DNA of 64,000 nt, taken from positions 157,501 through 221,500 of the forward strand of contig NZ_CP083374.1 in assembly GCF_017488845.2 (NCBI RefSeq), in the 5' to 3' direction. Source of the stretch: Ensifer canadensis (GTDB lineage: Bacteria; Pseudomonadota; Alphaproteobacteria; Rhizobiales; Rhizobiaceae). Numbering within the stretch: position 1 is the stretch's first letter; each line of letters starts with the position of its first letter. Position numbers and translations under genes: made by a program. Of this stretch, positions 16,697 through 25,263 are shown piece by piece. The notes under the pieces are model-generated. The model was given only the letters and a program-made list of their open reading frames with translations. It had not been told where the DNA came from and did no database searches.

Positions 16697-18307
16697 CTAG
16701 CTTCCGGTGATGATCATAGTCGCGGCTTTTTCGGCGACCATCATCGTCGGGGCATTGATGTTTCCGGCCGTGATGTTGGGGAAGATCGAAGCGTCAACTA
16801 TTCGCAAGCCATGCAACCCATGCACCTTTAGCGATGCATCGACGACTGCGGTGGAATCATCCGGGCCCATCGCTGCGGTGCCGCACAGGTGATAAATTGA
16901 ACCGCTATGCTCCCGAAAATAGTCCAGGAGCTCGGCGTCGGTGGAAGCTTCTGCAGAAGGAGGCATTTCGCTTGCAGTAATCGATTGCAGTGCCGGTGCG
17001 CTCATGATTTTGCGCGCAAGCCGACTTGCCTGAAGCGCCTCCGCCTCGTCATGGGCAGTCGTCAGGTAGTTGGGGTTGATGCGCGGTGCAACGGTGACAT
17101 CGGGCGACGCGACCGTGACACTGCCTCGGCTGGTGGGCCTGCATGCATTGAACGCCAACAGGAAACCGGAATAGGGCTCCGGCTTCAGACCGGCGCGCGG
17201 GTCGGACGGAATACGATAGGAAAGCGGGTTGAAATAGAGCTGGATGTTTGGCCTCTCCTCACCCGGCTCGCCGCGCAGGAAGCCTCCGGCCTGGTTGACG
17301 CTGAGAGCCAAGGGACCGCGTCTTGTCAGCACGTAGCGCAGCGCCTGCCGCGCCTGACCGAACAGGTTCCCCAGCTCGTCGTTCAGCGTCGGAACGCTTG
17401 AGCGGTAGTAGAAGCTCGCGCAAAGATGATCCTGAAGGTTTCTCCCAACCGCCGGCAGATGTCGGACGACGGGGATACCGAACGTTTGCAGCTCTCGGCC
17501 ATCGCCGATACCGGAGAGCTGCAGCAGCTTCGGCGTATCGACCGCACCGGCACATAGGATCACCTCGTTCCGGGCGGAATAGATTACCATCCCATCGGGT
17601 GTGGCAACCTCCACGCCGGTCGCCCTTCCTTCCTCGACGACAACCCTTCTGGCATGGCTCCTGCGCAGGATGGAGAGATTGGGGCGGTTGAGAGCCGGCC
17701 GCAGATAGGCGAACGACGAGGACGAGCGCACGCCATTTCGCGTATTGATATCGTAAATCCCTGCGCCCTCGATCGACGCGCCATTGAAGTCGGTATTGAG
17801 CGGCAGTTGCAGTTCGGCACAGGCAGAAAGGAACCGCGCGGCAATCGGATGGGTCTGGCCGCGCATCGGCGTGACGTGGATGGGGCCGTCCCCGCCATGA
17901 AATTCGGACTGGCCATGCGCATGGGTTTCAAGTTTCTTGAAATAGGGCAGCACGTCCTCATGGGCCCAGCCGGGATTGCCGGCCTTAGCCCAGTCGTCGA
18001 AATCCGCCGCGGCGCCCCGCACGAAGATCATGGCGTTTATCGAACCCGAGCCACCTTGTACCTTGCCGCGCGGCGCATAGATGCGGCGATTGTTCAGGGC
18101 GGCTTCCGGCTCGGTCCAGTACATCCAGTTGACGTTCGGGTCATAGTAAGACCGCGCATAGCCGACCGGGATGCGAAACCACGGTGAACTGTCGTTGCCG
18201 CCCGCCTCGAGCAGCAGCACGCTGTGTTTGCCTGTCTCGCTCAGGCGCGCCGCAACGATACAGCCGGCGGATCCCGCCCCGACAATGATGTAGTCGTAAG
18301 TGGTCAT
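16697..18307 (-). CDS. GMC family FAD-dependent alcohol oxidoreductase (choline dehydrogenase-like)
   Basis: This 536-residue GMC oxidoreductase would oxidise an alcohol to an aldehyde using FAD. The dinucleotide motif DYIIVGAGSAGCIVAARL is at the N-terminus. The GMC signatures PRGKVQGGSGSINAMIFVRG and EVILCAGAVDTPKLLQLSGIG (shown here as family segments) follow. The C-terminal active-site region has YHLCGTAAMG (catalytic His) and GNINAPTMM (Asn). It starts 7 bp after the enolase-superfamily gene and is the third gene after aldehyde dehydrogenase and that enzyme. A longer frame upstream is spurious. The substrate is probably a polyol, sugar or other alcohol. Confidence 0.88.
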   Translation of the reverse strand: MTTYDYIIVGAGSAGCIVAARLSETGKHSVLLLEAGGNDSSPWFRIPVGYARSYYDPNVNWMYWTEPEAALNNRRIYAPRGKVQGGSGSINAMIFVRGAAADFDDWAKAGNPGWAHEDVLPYFKKLETHAHGQSEFHGGDGPIHVTPMRGQTHPIAARFLSACAELQLPLNTDFNGASIEGAGIYDINTRNGVRSSSSFAYLRPALNRPNLSILRRSHARRVVVEEGRATGVEVATPDGMVIYSARNEVILCAGAVDTPKLLQLSGIGDGRELQTFGIPVVRHLPAVGRNLQDHLCASFYYRSSVPTLNDELGNLFGQARQALRYVLTRRGPLALSVNQAGGFLRGEPGEERPNIQLYFNPLSYRIPSDPRAGLKPEPYSGFLLAFNACRPTSRGSVTVASPDVTVAPRINPNYLTTAHDEAEALQASRLARKIMSAPALQSITASEMPPSAEASTDAELLDYFREHSGSIYHLCGTAAMGPDDSTAVVDASLKVHGLHGLRIVDASIFPNITAGNINAPTMMVAEKAATMIITGS

Positions 18308-18314
18308 GTGTTCC

Positions 18315-19535
18315 TCAACCGCGCGCCGGGGCAAATGCCTTGATGTCGGCGGGCTTGTCGTCCATCTGCAGGTGCAGACGCTTTCCTTCGTAGGGCGAGT
18401 GCTTTTCAACCACCTCGAGATTGAGCTCCACGCCGAGCCCCGGTTCGCAAGACGGGATGAGATAGCCATCGTCGAACTGCAATGGCGTCTTGAGAATCTC
18501 GGCGTAGAAGCCTGAGAAGTCGATGATCGCCTCGTGGATGAGGAAATTGGGGGTGGCCGCAGCGAGCTGGATGCTCGCCGCCGCCCCGATCGGTCCGTTG
18601 TAGAGGTGCGGTGCGATCTGCGCATAGTGCGCCTCGGCCATGCCGGCGATCTTCTTTGCCTCCAGCAAGCCGCCGCACCGCGCGACGTTCATCTGCAGGA
18701 TCGAGGCTGCGCCCGTTTCAAGCACGCGCTGGAACTCGTATTTGGTCGTCAGCCGCTCGCCCGTGGCAATGGGGATAGAGGTTGCCTTGGCAACAGATGC
18801 CATCGCTGCCTCCTGACCAGGCGGCACCGGCTCCTCGAACCAGAGCGGATCGTATTTTTCGAGCCGTCGCGCAAGGCGAATGGCCGAGGACGGCACCATC
18901 TGGCCATGGGTGCCGAAGAGCAGGTCGGCTCGCCCGCCGACCGCGGCACGGACCTTGGCGCAGAATTCTTCGCACCGCTCCATGACGCCAAGCGAAAGCT
19001 GGTGGCCGGAATAGGCGGTGTAGGGGCCGGCCGGATCGAACTTGACGGCGGTGAACCCCTTCGTGTCGACCATTTCCGCCGCGAAGTCGGCGGCAAGCTC
19101 TGGATCGTTGTAATCATATTCGCCGGCTGCATTCTTGGGGTAGAGATAGGTGTAGGCACGCAGCTTTTCGTGCACGAGGCCGCCCAGCAGCTTGTGCACC
19201 GGTCGGCCGGCAGCCTTGCCGATGATGTCCCAGCAGGCGATTTCGAGACCGGAGACGACGCCCATGATCGTCGGGTCCGGGCGCTGCGTGAAGCCGCTCG
19301 AATAGGCCGAACGCCAGAAGCGCTCGATATCGTGCGGATCGTGGCCGAGGAGATGGCGCTCGAACACATCCTCGATCAGCGGCACCAACGCGTTCGGATG
19401 GAAGGCGGTCGCGTAGATTTCCCCGACCCCTTCGATGCCGCACTTCGTGGTGAGCCTGACGAAGATCCAGTACATCCCGCCGATATGGGGCGGTGGGACG
19501 GCAACGACATGAACGGCGAGCGAAGCGATCTGCAT
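18315..19535 (-). CDS. Mandelate racemase/muconate lactonizing enzyme family (enolase superfamily) protein
   Basis: A 406-residue enolase-superfamily member, most likely a sugar-acid dehydratase or cycloisomerase. The N-terminal capping domain contains TTKCGIEGVGEIYATAF. The barrel has AVKFDPAGPY (acid/base region) and metal-ligand segments DPLWFEEPVPP and IATGERLTTKYEF. The segment LFGTHGQMVPSS has Thr where many relatives have the first metal-binding Asp, followed by a conserved His-Gly. It lies between aldehyde dehydrogenase (26 bp) and GMC oxidoreductase (7 bp) on one transcript, which suggests alcohol to aldehyde to acid oxidation and then dehydration. Confidence 0.85.
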   Translation of the reverse strand: MQIASLAVHVVAVPPPHIGGMYWIFVRLTTKCGIEGVGEIYATAFHPNALVPLIEDVFERHLLGHDPHDIERFWRSAYSSGFTQRPDPTIMGVVSGLEIACWDIIGKAAGRPVHKLLGGLVHEKLRAYTYLYPKNAAGEYDYNDPELAADFAAEMVDTKGFTAVKFDPAGPYTAYSGHQLSLGVMERCEEFCAKVRAAVGGRADLLFGTHGQMVPSSAIRLARRLEKYDPLWFEEPVPPGQEAAMASVAKATSIPIATGERLTTKYEFQRVLETGAASILQMNVARCGGLLEAKKIAGMAEAHYAQIAPHLYNGPIGAAASIQLAAATPNFLIHEAIIDFSGFYAEILKTPLQFDDGYLIPSCEPGLGVELNLEVVEKHSPYEGKRLHLQMDDKPADIKAFAPARG

Positions 19536-19561
19536 GTTGAAGTTCCTTCTGACGAATCCGA

Positions 19562-20980
19562 TCAGTGCTTCAGCACCACGAGACGAGTTTGTGTGAATTC
19601 GAGCATGCCGTGCTTGCCGTCATCGCCCCCGAGGCCCGAGCGCTTCCAGCCTGCATGGAATCCCTGATAGGGATCCGCCGGGAAGCGGTTCACATAGAGT
19701 TCGCCGGCCTCGATGGTGTCGGCAAAGCGCATGACCGTGCTGTAGTTGTTGGTGAAGAGAACCGAACTCAGACCGAACTGGTGATCGTTGGCAAGCGCCA
19801 GGGCTTCCTCGACGCTGTCATAGGAAAGCACGGCGAGAACTGGGCCGAACACCTCTTCGGCGACGACGTCCATCTCCTGCCGGCAGTTGGAAAGCAGGGT
19901 TGGCGGGTAGTAGTTGCCCACGCCTTCCGGCAGTACGCCGCCAGCCTCTATGCGTGCCCCCTGCTCCACCGCATGGCGAACCATCGCGTGAACATTGGCC
20001 TGTGCCGATTTCGTTTCAAGTGGTCCCATACGCGTCGGATCGCTGGCGCGGTCGCCGAACGTCCTTGCCGCAAAGCCGGTGCGAAGCCGCTCGAGAAGTG
20101 CGTCGTGGATGGACGTATGCACATAGACCCGTTCTGGCGCCGTGCAGACCTGCCCGCAATGATTGGTCTTGGCGGCAACGAGCTGAGCGGCAACCGCATC
20201 GATATCCGCATCGGGTTCGACAATGACAGGTGTCTTGCCGCCGAGTTCCAGTGATGGCTTGGCGATATTCGCCTTGCAATATTCGAGAACGACGCGGCCG
20301 GCCTGCAGGCTACCGGTGAGCGTTATCATGCCGACCGACGGCTGGGTGCAAAGTGTCGCGGCGACGTCATGCGACATGGTCAAGATGTTGACCAGCCCGG
20401 CCGGAAGGTCCGCGTCGAGCGCCGCCTCGGCGATCTCGAAAGCGGAGGCAGGCGTCGAGTTGCTCGGCCGCACCACAACGGCGTTGCCAGCGATCAGTGC
20501 GGGGGCAATCTTGCGCACCAGCGTATAGACCGGAAAATTGAACGGGATGAGGCAGGCAACGACCCCGATCGGCTCGCGCTTCAGAAGCAAGGTCTCGCCC
20601 GGATTGTCGCTCTGGATCACTTCCCCTTCGATCCGGCGCGCCCACTCCGCATGATAGCGCATCAGCTCGACGCCATAGATCGCTTCTGCCGTGGCATCGG
20701 CGAGGCTCTTGCCGGACTCGAGGGCGAGCGCCGCGCCGATCTGGCCGGCGCGCGCCTCGATTGCCGCCGCGAAACGGCGCAAGGCATCCCCGCGAGCGAT
20801 CGCCGGCAAGGCTTTCCACGTCTTCTGCGCTGCGGCTGCGTTTTCAACCGCTGCGATTGCCTCCAGCGCGCTCGCCGCGGGCACCCTCGCAATGACCTCT
20901 CCGTTTGAGGGATCGAGCACCGGGACCAGGTCCGATGCGGGCTGAAACGCGCCGGCGACAAAGTTGCGATAGTCGGTCAA
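19562..20980 (-). CDS. Aldehyde dehydrogenase family protein
   Basis: This 472-residue NAD(P)-dependent aldehyde dehydrogenase resembles lactaldehyde/succinate-semialdehyde types. Motifs are FNFPVYTLVRKIAPALIAGN (cofactor binding), LELGGKTPVIVEPDADID (catalytic Glu) and KTNHCGQVCTAPERVYV (nucleophilic Cys), plus EVFGPVLAVLSY near the C-terminus. It starts MTDYRNFVAG. It is the first intact gene of the three-gene oxidation operon and would convert the aldehyde made by the GMC enzyme to the acid. Confidence 0.9.
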   Translation of the reverse strand: MTDYRNFVAGAFQPASDLVPVLDPSNGEVIARVPAASALEAIAAVENAAAAQKTWKALPAIARGDALRRFAAAIEARAGQIGAALALESGKSLADATAEAIYGVELMRYHAEWARRIEGEVIQSDNPGETLLLKREPIGVVACLIPFNFPVYTLVRKIAPALIAGNAVVVRPSNSTPASAFEIAEAALDADLPAGLVNILTMSHDVAATLCTQPSVGMITLTGSLQAGRVVLEYCKANIAKPSLELGGKTPVIVEPDADIDAVAAQLVAAKTNHCGQVCTAPERVYVHTSIHDALLERLRTGFAARTFGDRASDPTRMGPLETKSAQANVHAMVRHAVEQGARIEAGGVLPEGVGNYYPPTLLSNCRQEMDVVAEEVFGPVLAVLSYDSVEEALALANDHQFGLSSVLFTNNYSTVMRFADTIEAGELYVNRFPADPYQGFHAGWKRSGLGGDDGKHGMLEFTQTRLVVLKH

Positions 20981-21017
20981 GACGATATCCTTTTATGTTT
21001 CCACCATAGGACAGGCT

Positions 21018-21140
21018 TCAGAACGTGCTCCGGCCGGGAGCCGCATCGAGCAATGTTCTTGTGTAAGGGTGGCTCGGGTCAAGGAGCACTTTCGCTGCCC
21101 CGCCCCGTTCGACGATCTCGCTCGCTGAGGCACCAGAGAT
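21018..21140 (-). pseudogene. Relic of an oligopeptide-type ABC ATPase C-terminus
   Basis: The last ~40 codons before the stop at 21018 read SASEIVERGGAAKVLLDPSH then PYTRTLLDAAPG. This is the C-terminal signature of Opp/Dpp-type ATPases (G-x-I-V-E-x-G, then HPYTR-x-LL-x-A-x-P). No Walker A, signature or Walker B region exists upstream; the frame there has no similarity. It lies in the same direction just upstream of the ALDH/enolase-superfamily/GMC operon, so that operon probably lost its importer. The rest of 20981-21361 shows no gene. Confidence 0.65.
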
Positions 21141-21361
21141 GAAGACGAATCGCGCTCGGCCCGCAGAGATTGTTTGCAGGTTCAGCCTGAAGGCTCGCCT
21201 TGACAAGACCGTATTCTGAACGAAAGCGCCGCGCGTCTTATCAGACACGCAAAGGTCGCTGCAGCACTTCGAAATGCTGCGAAAGCGCCCAACGTTGACT
21301 AGAACTGGCGATGGTTGCACCGAGACAATCCCGCCAACGATCGACTTCGGCCGCGAACCGC

Positions 21362-22420
21362 TCAGGTATCCGGCAACGTGAAGACTGCGCAAGGCGCCGC
21401 GATGCCGCGCAGCACGTGTTCGCCCAGCGACACCAGCGGCGTGACGGTCTCGGCGGCGACCGCGCCCGAGATCAGCACCGACCGGCCGAGCGGCCGGCAA
21501 AGGCCCTCCAGTCGGCTGACCAGGTTTACCGCGGGACCGATTGCGGTGAAGTCCAGCCGGTCGGCCGCGCCGATATTGCCCCACAGCATTTCACCGAGAT
21601 GCAGCGCTGCGCCGAAGGGCAGCGGCGGCAGCCCCTCTGCCTGTCGCAGGGCATCGAGGTGGGCCATGCCTGCGCGGGCGGCGGCGACCGCTCGCAGCGC
21701 CGCTTCGCAGGCGTCAACCGGTGCACTGGCAACCGGGAAGATTGCCAGCACGCCATCGCCGACAAACTTCAGCACCTCACCACCGAAGGCGTGTATCGCA
21801 CCGGCAACACGGTCGAACCAGGCGTCGAGGACAGCGATCATTGCCGCAGGTTCCGTCGCCTCGGACAGGGCGGTGAAGTTCCGCAGATCGGCGCAAAGCA
21901 GCACAGCGCGGATAGTTTCTCCGGTGCCGCGGTGCAGCGCGCCCGCCTGCACCCGGGCGGCACTGCGTCGGCCGAGATAGGCCTCGAGCAGCGTTGCAAG
22001 GGCCGCCCGCTCGGCCAAGGCAGCCAAAGGCGCGGTGGCGAAGCGCGCGGTCTGCCGCAGTCGGCCGATCTCAGCAGGGTCGAACAGACGCGCGCCGGCC
22101 CAGCCAAGCAACCGCCCGTCCGGCTCTGGGCCGACCGTGTCCTCCTGCACCGGGCCAAGCGCACTCAGCCAATCACCCCCAGCCTGGCTTTGCGGGCTGT
22201 CGGCAAAGCCCAGTGCTTCGATCACTGCTCCGGTCTCGGCTCGCCACAGCCACGTGCGGCGGGTAACGATCGGATGCGGCACTGCCAGTGTCAGGGTACC
22301 GCCGACCAACGGAAAGCCGTTAGCCAGCAGCCGGCCGCCGAGTTCGGCCAAGAACCGGTCGGGACCAGGCGAGGCGCTGGCCTCGTCCACCAGCCAGGCG
22401 AGGTGTGTGGGCAGATCCAT
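21362..22420 (-). CDS. Class III adenylate cyclase
   Basis: This 352-residue soluble protein has a class III nucleotidyl cyclase domain at residues 170-345. Metal-binding Asp178 (LCADLRNFT) and Asp222 (KFVGDGVLAIF), substrate residues Lys218 and Asp290 (RLDFTAIG), and transition-state Asn299 and Arg303 (NLVSRLEGL) are all present. It should therefore be an active cyclase making cAMP. Residues 1-165 form a sensor-like region of about 150 residues without transmembrane segments. Rhizobia carry many such cyclases with different N-terminal domains. It is divergent from an SRPBCC-domain gene. Confidence 0.88.
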   Translation of the reverse strand: MDLPTHLAWLVDEASASPGPDRFLAELGGRLLANGFPLVGGTLTLAVPHPIVTRRTWLWRAETGAVIEALGFADSPQSQAGGDWLSALGPVQEDTVGPEPDGRLLGWAGARLFDPAEIGRLRQTARFATAPLAALAERAALATLLEAYLGRRSAARVQAGALHRGTGETIRAVLLCADLRNFTALSEATEPAAMIAVLDAWFDRVAGAIHAFGGEVLKFVGDGVLAIFPVASAPVDACEAALRAVAAARAGMAHLDALRQAEGLPPLPFGAALHLGEMLWGNIGAADRLDFTAIGPAVNLVSRLEGLCRPLGRSVLISGAVAAETVTPLVSLGEHVLRGIAAPCAVFTLPDT

Positions 22421-22573
22421 GCACGATCATACCGTCAGGTCCCCCAACCTGTCATCCGTGCAGGTGGTAGCGCAGTTGGCCCAGCGGGCATATCATCGTG
22501 GAAGGAGCTGATCCGATAGCCGTCAATTCTGCGCCGCAGTCTGGGCAGATCATAGCAACCAAAGGGGAAGCCG

Positions 22574-23032
22574 ATGCAAGAGGCCCTCATCGTCCGCCGT
22601 GAAGCACACATCCCGGCTCCGCCAGCCGCGGTGTTCGCTCTGCTGACCGATCCTGAGAAAATCCTGCGCTGGATGGGAACGGAGGCGCAGATCGAGCCGC
22701 AGCGCGGCGGGCTCTACCTCGTCAACGTCACCGGGGCCCGTTTCGCTCGTGGTTCCTTCCGCGAGGTGGTGCCAGTGCACCGCCTGGTATACAGCTTCGG
22801 CTGGGAAGACAGCGAAGTGGTGCCGCCGGCGTCAAGCCTTGTCGAGATCGACCTCGTCGAACAACCACCGGACGGAACGTTGCTTCGCCTCACCCACACT
22901 GGCCTGCCAAGTGCCGAGCAGTGCGCCGGCCACGAGGAAGGCTGGGCCCATTACCTAGACCGGTTGGCCGAGGTTGCCGCCGGGCGTGATCCGGGGCCGG
23001 ACCCCTGGCACGGCCGCACTGGTAGGGAATGA
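22574..23032 (+). CDS. SRPBCC (AHSA1/START-like) domain protein
   Basis: A 152-residue protein of the polyketide-cyclase/AHSA1 type. It begins VRREAHIPAPPAAVFALLTD, continues with PEKILRWMGTEAQIEPQRGG and LYSVNV-like strands, and ends with a long helix (GHEEGWAHYLDRLAEVAAGR). The fold has a hydrophobic cavity for a small ligand. Such proteins often partner ArsR regulators, but none is next to it. It is divergent from the cyclase across 153 bp. The ligand is unknown. Confidence 0.82.
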   Translation: MQEALIVRREAHIPAPPAAVFALLTDPEKILRWMGTEAQIEPQRGGLYLVNVTGARFARGSFREVVPVHRLVYSFGWEDSEVVPPASSLVEIDLVEQPPDGTLLRLTHTGLPSAEQCAGHEEGWAHYLDRLAEVAAGRDPGPDPWHGRTGRE

Positions 23033-23104
23033 CTCCGCGGCCAGTATCTTGGCACCTGAGCCTGCCGGCCTGCATTGGCGCTCAGCGATCAAAGGATGAA
23101 CCCG

Positions 23105-23953
23105 TTAGGCGAGCATGCTGGGTACGGGATCACTTACTATACTGAATTCACCGTCGCAAAGGCGGTAGAACCCGTCTTGAGGAACGGGCAACTCCAAAAT
23201 TTCGCGCTTCGAAAGACCGGAATACACGCCGCGCACCAATCTACCAAACAGCCCATGAGAAACTGCTACGGTTGGTCCACGTATATCCGCGATCCAGTCC
23301 TTTGCCCGGGAGCACGCAGCATCGAAGCTCTCTCCGTCCGGAGATTTGAAATACCAGTCAAAAGCGTCGGAGCCATCCAGCATTCCCGGAAACTCGTTGT
23401 CGATCTCGAACCTAGTCATTCCGTCCCAATAGCCGACGGAGACCTCCATCAGGCGGGCTTCTTCGTGTGTTACCAGTGGCAGCACCCGCTTCACGCGTTC
23501 TGCAGTTTGTCGCGTTCGGCCTAGGGGGCTGACGTGCATTTGGAATGATTGCCTACTTTCCGAAATTTCCTTCTGAAGGAGTTTCGCGACGCGATCCGCC
23601 TGTTCGATGCCGCGCTCCGTAAGGGGCGAATCTTTCTGCCCCTGGAACCGACCCAAGGTGTTCCAAATGGTCTCGCCATGGCGAAGCAGGTAAATCATCA
23701 ATGTTGCCCCAGACGAAGTCGTGCGTTGGATTAAGTGCGTTATTGGACCGAAGGGTCGGCCACTTGTCACGGCTAATTTGCGCGGCACATCGATGAAGAT
23801 TGGCGGCCCTAACGTTTGGCGTAGATTGGTTGCATTTCCTACTTCAATTCGCGCTTCTTGAAAAACGTATTGTCGCTGCGAAAGAAGTTCGACAAGCACG
23901 ACCGCCTCGTTCGGGTCGAGACCGATTTGAGCTTCATCGTTCGTTTTCTCCAT
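23105..23953 (-). CDS. Histidine phosphatase family protein with unusual N-terminal extension
   Basis: Residues 86-282 form a phosphoglycerate-mutase-like histidine phosphatase: MIYLLRHGETIWNTLGRFQG with the phosphate-accepting His92, SPLGRTRQTAERV, and the second His in VAVSHGLFGR. These enzymes dephosphorylate small metabolites. Before it, 85 residues (MEKTNDEAQIGLDPNEAVVL onward) are in the same frame, follow a strong GGAGG site and do not belong to the family. Either a fused N-terminal module or a merged small gene is possible, with ATG 23698 as an alternative start. The region looks lower in GC than its neighbours by eye. The next gene is leuB, separated by a terminator. Confidence 0.75.
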   Translation of the reverse strand: MEKTNDEAQIGLDPNEAVVLVELLSQRQYVFQEARIEVGNATNLRQTLGPPIFIDVPRKLAVTSGRPFGPITHLIQRTTSSGATLMIYLLRHGETIWNTLGRFQGQKDSPLTERGIEQADRVAKLLQKEISESRQSFQMHVSPLGRTRQTAERVKRVLPLVTHEEARLMEVSVGYWDGMTRFEIDNEFPGMLDGSDAFDWYFKSPDGESFDAACSRAKDWIADIRGPTVAVSHGLFGRLVRGVYSGLSKREILELPVPQDGFYRLCDGEFSIVSDPVPSMLA

Positions 23954-24032
23954 ACGGCCTCCGCTGGTGATGATGGATCGTTATGAGCATGACGAGTTCT
24001 ACCAGCCGCCAAATTCAAGACAGTACAACGTA

Positions 24033-24064
24033 AAACACCTCCGGATTGCTCCGGAGGTGTTTTG
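24033..24064. terminator. Strong bidirectional intrinsic terminator
   Basis: Perfect 14-bp arms AAAACACCTCCGGA (24033-24046) and TCCGGAGGTGTTTT (24051-24064) enclose a TTGC loop. The flanking A and T tracts let it end transcription from either side. It sits 42 bp past the leuB stop and marks the end of the eleven-gene leftward unit. Confidence 0.88.
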
Positions 24065-24105
24065 AAGAATTGCGTGGCGCCGCCGACTAAGGGCGCTCTT
24101 GCAGA

Positions 24106-25218
24106 TCAGGCAGACAGTGCCTTGAACTCGGAGAGGATGGCTTCGCCCATCTCGACGGTTCCGACCTGGCGTGCGCCTTCGGCCATGATGTCGCCGGTGC
24201 GGATGCCCTTGTCGAGCACGGCGGCGATCGCCTTCTCCAGGTTGTCGGCTTCCGTCACCAGGTTGAAGGAGTAGCGCAGGCACATGGCAAACGAGGCGAT
24301 CATGGCGATCGGGTTGGCGATGCCCTTGCCGGCAATGTCAGGCGCCGAGCCATGCACCGGCTCGTAGAGCGCCTTGCGCTTGCCGGTGACACCATCCGGT
24401 GCACCGAGCGAGGCCGAAGGCAGCATGCCGAGCGAGCCGGTCAGCATCGCCGCCACGTCCGACAGCATGTCGCCGAACAGGTTGTCGGTGACGATGACGT
24501 CGAACTGCTTGGGCTGGCGCACCAGCTGCATGCCGCCGGCATCGGCCAGCATATGCTCGAGCTGGACATCGGAATATTTCGCCTTGTGGGTTTCGGTCAC
24601 CACCTGGTTCCACAACACGCCCGACTTCATGACGTTGCGCTTTTCCATCGAGCAGACGCGGTTGTTGCGGGTGCGGGCCAGTTCGAAGGCAACGCCGGCG
24701 ATGCGCTCGATCTCGTAGGTGTCGTAGACCTGGGTGTCGATGCCGCGCTTCTGGCCGTTGCCGAGATCGATGATTTCCTTCGGCTCGCCGAAATAGACAC
24801 CGCCGGTCAACTCGCGCACGATCAGGATGTCGAGGCCTTCGACCAGTTCCGGCTTCAGCGACGATGCGGCGGAAAGCGCCGGATAGCAGATGGCCGGGCG
24901 CAGGTTGGCAAACAGCTGCAGGTCCTTGCGCAGGCGTAAGAGACCGGCTTCGGGACGGACCTCGTAAGGCACCGCATCCCACTTCGGACCGCCGACGGCA
25001 CCAAACAGCACCGCGTCGGCGGCAAGCGCCTTTACCATGTCCCCTTCCGAAATCGCCTGGCCGTGGGCGTCATAGGCAGAACCGCCGACAAGGCCTTCGT
25101 CCGTCACGAAGCCGGCACCAAGCTCGGCATTCATGTAGGCGATGATTTTGCGGACTTCCGCCATGGCTTCCGGGCCGATGCCGTCGCCGGGAAGGATGAA
25201 AAGCTTACGATCGGCCAT
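24106..25218 (-). CDS. leuB: 3-isopropylmalate dehydrogenase
   Basis: This 370-residue enzyme catalyses NAD-dependent oxidative decarboxylation of 3-isopropylmalate in leucine biosynthesis. It begins [17 protein letters not shown] and contains the LeuB arginines in [25 protein letters not shown], the KRNVMKS segment, [17 protein letters not shown] for magnesium, and [14 protein letters not shown] for NAD. These are LeuB-type rather than tartrate or malate dehydrogenase motifs. It follows an amidase by 45 bp in the same direction with its own AGGAG site, and ends at a strong terminator. Co-location with a catabolic importer operon is odd and could be chance adjacency or a dedicated paralogue. 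Confidence 0.92.
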   Translation of the reverse strand: MADRKLFILPGDGIGPEAMAEVRKIIAYMNAELGAGFVTDEGLVGGSAYDAHGQAISEGDMVKALAADAVLFGAVGGPKWDAVPYEVRPEAGLLRLRKDLQLFANLRPAICYPALSAASSLKPELVEGLDILIVRELTGGVYFGEPKEIIDLGNGQKRGIDTQVYDTYEIERIAGVAFELARTRNNRVCSMEKRNVMKSGVLWNQVVTETHKAKYSDVQLEHMLADAGGMQLVRQPKQFDVIVTDNLFGDMLSDVAAMLTGSLGMLPSASLGAPDGVTGKRKALYEPVHGSAPDIAGKGIANPIAMIASFAMCLRYSFNLVTEADNLEKAIAAVLDKGIRTGDIMAEGARQVGTVEMGEAILSEFKALSA

Positions 25219-25263
25219 TTCGGCACTCCTGTCGTTTCAGTGTTTGTGTTGGTGCAGGGCGGC

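Noticed and set aside
21311..22519. 402-codon plus-strand frame
   Set aside because: It mirrors the adenylate cyclase; its Gln/Arg-rich translation has no recognisable motif.
24106..25218. Tartrate/D-malate dehydrogenase as an alternative identity for the leuB product
   Set aside because: [12 protein letters not shown] and the [13 protein letters not shown] arginine pattern are LeuB-type; only the catabolic neighbourhood argued otherwise.
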